Part shown: in pieces, positions 36,997 to 41,510 of the stretch
Position numbering within the stretch: position 1 is the stretch's first letter
How the letters are laid out: every line of letters begins with the position of its first letter
Source: Ectothiorhodospiraceae bacterium
Lineage (GTDB): Bacteria > Pseudomonadota > Gammaproteobacteria > SZUA-152
Assembly (NCBI GenBank): GCA_002401775.2
Contig: NVUB02000084.1
Coordinates: forward strand, 1 to 41,510
Direction of reading: 5' to 3'
Length of the DNA: 41,510 bases
Position numbers and translations under genes: made by a program
The notes under the pieces: model-generated
What the model was told of the DNA's origin: nothing
The model's database searches: none
What the model saw: only the letters and a program-made list of their open reading frames with translations

Positions 36997-37773
36997 GTGG
37001 AAAATAACTCTACTGAAGCTAACGCACGTTACTGGGCCATTGTACCCGCCGCCGGTGTCGGAGCCCGTATGGGCAGTGACCGACCCAAGCAATACCTTCC
37101 CCTCGCCGGGCGAACCGTCATCGAGCAAAGCCTCGATTGCCTGTTAAATCATCCCGAAATCACCGCCGCTGTCGTGGCCATTTCTAGAACGGATGGCTAT
37201 TGGGCAGACCTGGCCTATCAACATACTAAACCCACACATACAGCCCCAGGTGGAACTGAACGCTTTGACTCGGTGCTTAATGCGCTGCATTATTTACATG
37301 AAATGGCCGATGATCAGGATTGGGTGCTGGTACACGATGCAGCGCGGCCTTGCCTGCGTCAAGCAGACATTAGCCGATTGATGGAGCAGTGCAAAAACCA
37401 CTCCGTAGGCGGTATTCTCGCGGTTCCTGTTAAAGACACGATCAAACTCTCCGTAAAAGTCTCTGCTAAAGCCTCCGCTAAAGCCTCCACAAAACAAACC
37501 CTTAAAAATCAGACCATCAACAAAACCGTTGACCGGGAACCGTTGTGGCATGCTCAAACCCCTCAGATGTTTAGGCTAGGGCCATTACGTGACGCATTAT
37601 TGCAAGCACTGGCAGACGGAGTCGTGGTCACCGACGAAGCTTCCGCCATGGAGCATGTTGGCCAATATCCGTTGCTTATCGAAGGCCATGCGGATAACCT
37701 CAAAATTACGCGTCCGGAAGACCTGCCGTTAGCCGAGTTTTACTTTTCTCAACTCTCGCCGACAAGTACATAG
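36997..37773 (+). CDS. ispD: 2-C-methyl-D-erythritol 4-phosphate cytidylyltransferase
   Basis: 258 residues starting with GTG. VPAAGVGARMGSDRPKQYLP is the CTP-binding loop, VLVHDAARPCL the central motif and LWHAQTPQMFRL the C-terminal one. It makes CDP-methylerythritol in the MEP isoprenoid pathway. Family members are about 230 residues. The excess comes partly from a low-complexity Ser/Lys/Ala insert (VKVSAKASAKASTKQTLKNQ) between DTIKLS and VDREPLW, encoded by imperfect GCTAAAGCCTCC repeats. That site is a flexible loop near the dimer arm, so function may survive. ispF, often next, is not here. Confidence 0.94.
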   Translation: MENNSTEANARYWAIVPAAGVGARMGSDRPKQYLPLAGRTVIEQSLDCLLNHPEITAAVVAISRTDGYWADLAYQHTKPTHTAPGGTERFDSVLNALHYLHEMADDQDWVLVHDAARPCLRQADISRLMEQCKNHSVGGILAVPVKDTIKLSVKVSAKASAKASTKQTLKNQTINKTVDREPLWHAQTPQMFRLGPLRDALLQALADGVVVTDEASAMEHVGQYPLLIEGHADNLKITRPEDLPLAEFYFSQLSPTST

Positions 37774-37843
37774 GATTGTTTCCCACAAGGTGAGCGGTAA
37801 ACCTATGGTCTTTCCCGATTAACATACCGACATAGGAGTGGTT

Positions 37844-38704
37844 ATGCGTTGGTTTTTAGGTTTGTTATCTCTCTTTTTCTTCATTTCCCTATCGGCAGTT
37901 GCCGAAACTTCTCTGTGGCGGGTCAGCAAGGGCGCCAATGAGCTCTATATTGGCGGCACCGTGCATGTGTTAAGCGCATCGGATTATCCTCTGCCAAAGG
38001 CCTACGATGTCGCCTTTAACAAAGCCACAAAACTGGTCTTTGAAACCGATACAGAAGCCACACAAGACCCAGCCTTTGGTCAAAGTCTCATGAGTCGCAT
38101 GATGTATACCGACGGACGCAGCCTAAAAGACGAGCTGAGTCGAGAAACGTACCAGAAATTTGAAGCATTCAGTGTTGCGCGTGGCTTACCCATGGCAATG
38201 TTTCAGCAAATGCGGCCTCCCTTGGCGGTATTAACACTAATGATAGTCGAGCTTCAGCGCCTTGGAATAGCAGAAGCGGGAGTGGATGCGTACTATTATC
38301 AACGCGCCAAAGCGGAAAATAAAATAATAGGCCAACTGGAAACACCGCAACAACAACTGGAATTCATTGTTAACTTGGGTAAAGGGCGTGAAGATGACTT
38401 TGTAAGTTATAGCCTCAAAGACATGCAAGAATTAGGTGTAGTGATGGGTGATCTGGTATCGGCCTGGCGCAGTGGCGACACCAATAAAATGGTTTCGCTT
38501 GCACTGACCGAAATGCGTAGAGATTTTCCCGGAATCTACCAGCAACTATTAGTCTCACGTAACCATAATTGGTTGCCTAAAATAGAGAAAATGATCAATG
38601 ATCCGGGAACGGAACTGGTTCTAGTCGGCGCACTGCACCTGGTCGGCGACGATGGGGTTTTGCAACTACTGCGTAATAAAGGTTATAAACTGGAACAGCA
38701 ATAG
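37844..38704 (+). CDS. TraB/GumN family exported protein
   Basis: 286 residues. A signal peptide (RWFLGLLSLFFFISLSAVAE) precedes the mature domain starting TSLWRVSKGANELYIGGTVH. The GTVHVL histidine, LVFETD, and the C-terminal LVGALHLVGDDGVLQLLRNK are the conserved blocks of the TraB/GumN (Tiki-like) superfamily, some members of which are metalloproteases. An AGGAG lies 5 bp before the ATG at 37844, favouring it over the GTG at 37838. Likely periplasmic. Substrate unknown. Confidence 0.85.
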   Translation: MRWFLGLLSLFFFISLSAVAETSLWRVSKGANELYIGGTVHVLSASDYPLPKAYDVAFNKATKLVFETDTEATQDPAFGQSLMSRMMYTDGRSLKDELSRETYQKFEAFSVARGLPMAMFQQMRPPLAVLTLMIVELQRLGIAEAGVDAYYYQRAKAENKIIGQLETPQQQLEFIVNLGKGREDDFVSYSLKDMQELGVVMGDLVSAWRSGDTNKMVSLALTEMRRDFPGIYQQLLVSRNHNWLPKIEKMINDPGTELVLVGALHLVGDDGVLQLLRNKGYKLEQQ

Positions 38705-38774
38705 CGCGTAATAAAATGACTCAGTGCTGTTCTGTTAATTTCAATGAATCAAGTTTATTGAATTAAGCTTATTG

Positions 38775-38809
38775 GCCTATTTCATTAAAGCAAGTTCATT
38801 GAAATAGGC
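38775..38809. repeat. Hairpin between the TraB/GumN gene and pyk
   Basis: GCCTATTTCA (38775-38784) pairs perfectly with TGAAATAGGC (38800-38809) around 15 nt. No T-run follows, so an intrinsic terminator is not supported. Confidence 0.5.
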
Positions 38810-38875
38810 GCATTGGTTTATAGGGCCTGTAACTGGATTGATGTGATTAGAAACCTGAAATTGCACCCTCTCTTT

Positions 38876-38961
38876 CGTCATTCCGGGCTTGACCCGGAAT
38901 CCAGTATCACTTGTGACCATGACAACGACAATCTGGATGCCGGGCCAGACCCGGCAAGACG
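38876..38961. repeat. REP pair (GGATCCCGG relatives)
   Basis: CGTCATTCCGGG-CTTGA-CCCGGAATCC (38876-38902) then CTGGATGCCGGG-CCAGA-CCCGGCAAGACG (38933-38961), opposite orientation. Same general family as the kdsA-eno repeats with different loops. 38705-39018 holds no gene. Confidence 0.75.
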
Positions 38962-39018
38962 ATAATACGTTAACGAGATAGCACTGGATTATTTTATAAA
39001 TTCTCTAAAGTGAAAAAA

Positions 39019-40578
39019 ATGGAATTAACGACTATCAATACACACATAAAGACAAAAGCTAAGACAAAAGCCAAGACAAAAGCTAAGGCTAAAACCGGTG
39101 GAAAAGCCCGTAAAAAGTCTACGCTGAAAACTGACCATGAACAAATAGCCTTGCAATGGCGGCGCACCAAAATTATCGCCACCCTGGGGCCAGCTTCTGA
39201 TTCAACGGAAATGATCAACAAACTGTTGGAAGCAGGGGTTAATGTCGTACGACTGAATATGTCGCATGGCGATCATGAAAGCCACCGTCAGTTATTCAGT
39301 CGTGTACGCAGCGCCGCTAAACAACAAGATAAAAATATCGCCATCTTAATGGATCTGTGCGGTCCTAAAATTCGTGTTGGAAAATTTGAAGAAGGTGCTA
39401 TCAGTCTGGCTGTAGGCCAGCAGGTTATCGTTACCTGCCGGAATGTGTTGGGTAGCGATGGTTTGATTCCTTCTCAATACCGAAAATTGCACAAGGACGT
39501 CAAAAAGGGCGAGCGAGTATTACTGGATGACGGCAATTTAGAGTTATGTGTGCAATCGATTAAAGGCACCGAAGTCACTTGTCGCGTAGTACATGGTGGG
39601 CTGCTGAAAGACCACAAAGGCATGAACCTGCCAGATTCTGATTTATCCACGCCTGCCTTTACCGATAAAGATAAAAAAGATGCACTGTTGGCCATGGAAC
39701 TGGAAGCAGACTTTGTGGCCCTTAGTTTTGTTCGTCATGCAGGAGACATCACACGATTAACGCGTTTTATGGCGCGTCACGGCGAAGCCATCCCCATCAT
39801 CAGCAAAATTGAACGTCCCGAGGCCGTCGAGAATATCGATGAAATTCTCGTAGAATCCTACGGCATCATGGTGGCGCGGGGTGATTTAGGGATAGAACTG
39901 CCCGCTGAACAAGTGCCAATGATCCAGCGTGACCTCATCAAACGCGCACGCCTCGCGTATGTGCCCGTCATCGTCGCCACCCAAATGCTGGAATCAATGA
40001 TCACGCATTCACGTCCCACCCGGGCCGAAGTAGGCGACGTGGCCAGTGCCGCACACTCCAGCGCCGATGCCGTCATGCTATCAGGGGAAACTGCCAGCGG
40101 CGCATACCCGGTTGAAGCCGTAGAAACCATGGTGAAAGTCGTCCGGGAAATTGAGCGTCATCAGTGGCGCGATGGCCAATATGGCAGCCAGGTGTTTGCC
40201 AATAGACGGCTATCAGACTTCAGCAACCGGGAAGCCGTAGCCCATGCAGCACTGGGGCTGGCGAGAGACCTCAAATTACAGGCGATAATCGTACCCACCA
40301 TGTCAGGTACAACCGCGCATGTGTTGGCAGCACATCGCACCACCGCCCCCATGGTCGGCATCTGCTCTCAGGAAGTGATCTGTCGTCGCTTGTCTCTGCA
40401 TTGGGGTGTCATCCCCGTATACTTGAACACGCCAGACCATCAGGATTGGCGAGATATTTGTCACCGCATAGAATCCCAAGTCGAACTGGCCAAGCCCGGC
40501 CACACCGTACTCGTCGTCGCCGGATTCAGCGCCGACCCGAGATTCAACGAACCCGTATTGAAAATGCTGAACCTGTAA
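39019..40578 (+). CDS. pyk: Pyruvate kinase
   Basis: 519 residues from the ATG at 39019 (a GTG at 39010 is also possible). RRTKIIATLGPASDSTEMIN opens the barrel; NMSHGDHE, MDLCGPKIRVGKF and ISKIERPEAVENIDEILVES follow. GIMVARGDLGIELP and ATQMLESMITHSRPTRAEVG complete the active site. It converts PEP and ADP to pyruvate and ATP. The first ~45 residues are an unusual Lys/Thr/Ala-rich extension (KTKAKTKAKTKAKAKTGGKA) encoded by three 12-bp AAGACAAAAGCT repeats at 39049-39084; it precedes the normal family start. The extension could be translated or the true start could be later, though no good internal ATG is seen before the core. Confidence 0.94.
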   Translation: MELTTINTHIKTKAKTKAKTKAKAKTGGKARKKSTLKTDHEQIALQWRRTKIIATLGPASDSTEMINKLLEAGVNVVRLNMSHGDHESHRQLFSRVRSAAKQQDKNIAILMDLCGPKIRVGKFEEGAISLAVGQQVIVTCRNVLGSDGLIPSQYRKLHKDVKKGERVLLDDGNLELCVQSIKGTEVTCRVVHGGLLKDHKGMNLPDSDLSTPAFTDKDKKDALLAMELEADFVALSFVRHAGDITRLTRFMARHGEAIPIISKIERPEAVENIDEILVESYGIMVARGDLGIELPAEQVPMIQRDLIKRARLAYVPVIVATQMLESMITHSRPTRAEVGDVASAAHSSADAVMLSGETASGAYPVEAVETMVKVVREIERHQWRDGQYGSQVFANRRLSDFSNREAVAHAALGLARDLKLQAIIVPTMSGTTAHVLAAHRTTAPMVGICSQEVICRRLSLHWGVIPVYLNTPDHQDWRDICHRIESQVELAKPGHTVLVVAGFSADPRFNEPVLKMLNL

Positions 40579-40622
40579 TCACGATTCATAATCAAAATAC
40601 TCGCTTCGTTTTCCCCACACAC

Positions 40623-40732
40623 CGTAGGTCAGGTTGCGCAGCTACCTGACAACATGCCGCAAGGCATCACCTTGGTGCGGAATTCCCTCCCGTAGTTCAA
40701 ACCTATGCAGAGTTGAAGCGGCCATGTAGTAA
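40623..40732. mobile_element. Left-half copy of the 18649 MITE-like element
   Basis: Begins with the same 28-bp terminus (CGTAGGTCAGGTTGCGCAGC...) and continues through ATGCCGCAAGGCATCAC and GCGGCCATG like the copy at 18649, but no right terminus is present. Similarity stops where a GTAGGGTGGGC repeat begins. Confidence 0.65.
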
Positions 40733-40758
40733 TGTAGGGTGGGCACGTATTTTGTGCC
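40733..40758. repeat. REP-like half-site, GTAGGGTGGGC family
   Basis: TGTAGGGTGGGCACG followed by TATTTTGTGCCCA forms a small hairpin (GGGCAC/GTGCCC). It shares its left arm with the palindrome at 3331. Confidence 0.55.
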
Positions 40759-40910
40759 CACGTTCTCTGGTTTCCACGATCCTCTCTGGGAATCCATATT
40801 TTATTCTATTAATTCACCCACCGTATGCCTTGAAATTGATATTGAGAGATGGTATCTACGAATTATTTTGATTCCCCATCAAATTTGATATCACCATCAT
40901 CATCCCCGTA

Positions 40911-41012
40911 GGGGCAGGTTTCAAGCCTGCCCTAATAGAAATACCCGACCATGCCGGGCAGACCACCAAATATGAAATAACCAGCATTGGTGGACGGGTT
41001 TAAAACCCGCCC
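40911..41012. repeat. Two REP-like hairpins
   Basis: GGGCAGG-TTTCAAG-CCTGCCC (40912-40932) and GGACGGGTTTAAAACCCGCC (about 40992-41011). Both have a GC-rich stem around a T/A-rich loop. 40759-40910 and 41013-41167 hold nothing else recognisable. Confidence 0.6.
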
Positions 41013-41167
41013 AACCACCAGCCACCAACCAACAGCCACCGCCGAACCTTGCTGACTTACCGACACAGGGGAACACAGGAGAGACACAGAAAGTAGGGCG
41101 CGTAATATAAATATGCTAACCTCCGTAGCCTACTGTAGCTCGCATTGCTACTATAAATGCATCCTTA

Positions 41168-41345
41168 AACCTAAATTAATCAGTTGGATCTACTGCGGCT
41201 GCCTAATGCACTGAATCTAAAATGGTTTTCCCTTTTTTAAGACTCACCCGTAGAATGACTACGCGATCGCCTTAAAAACGGGAAAAACAGTTTATCTTCA
41301 GCACCTTAGACACCCTCGCTACGATCCAACTGATTAATTTAGGTT
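41168..41345. repeat. 178-bp concentric palindrome
   Basis: Outer arms of 23 bp (41168-41190 and 41323-41345, starting AACCTAAATTAATCAGTTGG) are perfectly complementary. An inner pair (GGTTTTCCCTTTTTTAAG at 41224-41241, CTTAAAAACGGGAAAAAC at 41271-41288) and an apical CGTAG-AATGA-CTACG hairpin (41249-41263) share the same centre at about 41256. The segments between also align imperfectly. It ends 3 bp before a possible start codon of the next gene. Origin could be a MITE or a structured regulatory element. Confidence 0.8.
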
Positions 41346-41348
41346 AAA

Positions 41349-41510
41349 ATGCCCCGCTACGTGAAACAACCAACCGATACCCCAACAAACACCAAAAAGC
41401 CCATGAATATCGAACTCACCGACCAACAAAAAATCAAAATTATAAACTCCGAAGATGTCTACGCCATCATGCAAAAAGTATTGTTGCGCGAAGAGATCAT
41501 CGACCAGGAA
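41349..41510 (+). CDS. RadC-like JAB-domain protein (partial, N-terminus)
   Basis: Open to the window edge. From the ATG at 41403 it reads MNIELTDQQKIKIINSEDVY, then AIMQKVLLREEIIDQE, matching the start of short RadC-like JAB/MPN-domain proteins, which are common on mobile elements. An in-frame ATG at 41349 adds 18 residues rich in Pro/Thr/Lys and is less family-like, so 41403 may be the real start. The JAMM zinc site would lie beyond the window. Confidence 0.65.
   Translation, partial: MPRYVKQPTDTPTNTKKPMNIELTDQQKIKIINSEDVYAIMQKVLLREEIIDQE

Noticed and set aside
41168..41345. Integron attC site
   Set aside because: The ends do not fit the RYYYAAC/GTTRRRY core sites and no integrase or cassette array is visible.

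Overview
The window reads as chromosomal DNA of a Gram-negative gammaproteobacterium. The right part holds pyrG-kdsA-eno-ftsB-ispD, a gene order familiar from Pseudomonas-like gammaproteobacteria, and KdsA and the Wbp-type sugar genes imply an LPS-bearing outer membrane. Genus cannot be fixed from sequence alone.

Layout. (1) 1-3400: the end of an IS element, REP-like palindromes and two tandem DUF4143-type ATPases. (2) 3629-15589: a Wzx/Wzy-type O-antigen or exopolysaccharide locus. It encodes a large membrane-bound UDP-GlcNAc 4,6-dehydratase, an O-antigen polymerase/ligase-like protein, WbpB-WbpD-WbpE enzymes for a 2,3-diacetamido-uronic acid sugar, a Wzx flippase, two GT4 glycosyltransferases and an initiating polyprenyl-phosphate sugar transferase. 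One initiating transferase plus two glycosyltransferases suggests a repeat unit of about three sugars. (3) 15600-18810: HigBA, then a DUF4143 ATPase next to a ParDE pair. This second block is bounded by a 66-bp direct repeat and broken up by heptanucleotide repeat tracts, followed by a short element with 28-bp inverted termini. (4) 19024-27200: a small membrane protein, an IS66 tnpB relic, and a 2085-residue secreted SpvB/RHS-type polymorphic toxin with seven 53-residue calcium-binding-like repeats and a probable RNase tip, followed six bases later by a candidate immunity gene. REP and RAYT remnants come next. (5) 27335-31562: two copies of a ~385-bp IS remnant enclosing a fourth DUF4143 ATPase and a truncated orphan Phd antitoxin, then an intact Phd/PIN pair and BrnTA. 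(6) 31676-40578: housekeeping genes pyrG, kdsA, eno, ftsB, ispD, a TraB/GumN protein and pyk, with a REP-rich kdsA-eno gap that carries a GIY-YIG gene. (7) 40579-end: more REP-like repeats, a 178-bp concentric palindrome and the start of a RadC-like JAB-domain gene.

The accessory part is dense in toxin-antitoxin modules (HigBA, ParDE, Phd-PIN, BrnTA) and DUF4143 ATPases (four copies, two subfamilies). Several modules have visible operator palindromes or direct repeats just before their first gene. The most unusual structures are the repeat-punctuated DUF4143/TA block, REP hairpins whose loop is replaced by a recurring ~20-nt module, and the 178-bp palindrome abutting the RadC-like gene.
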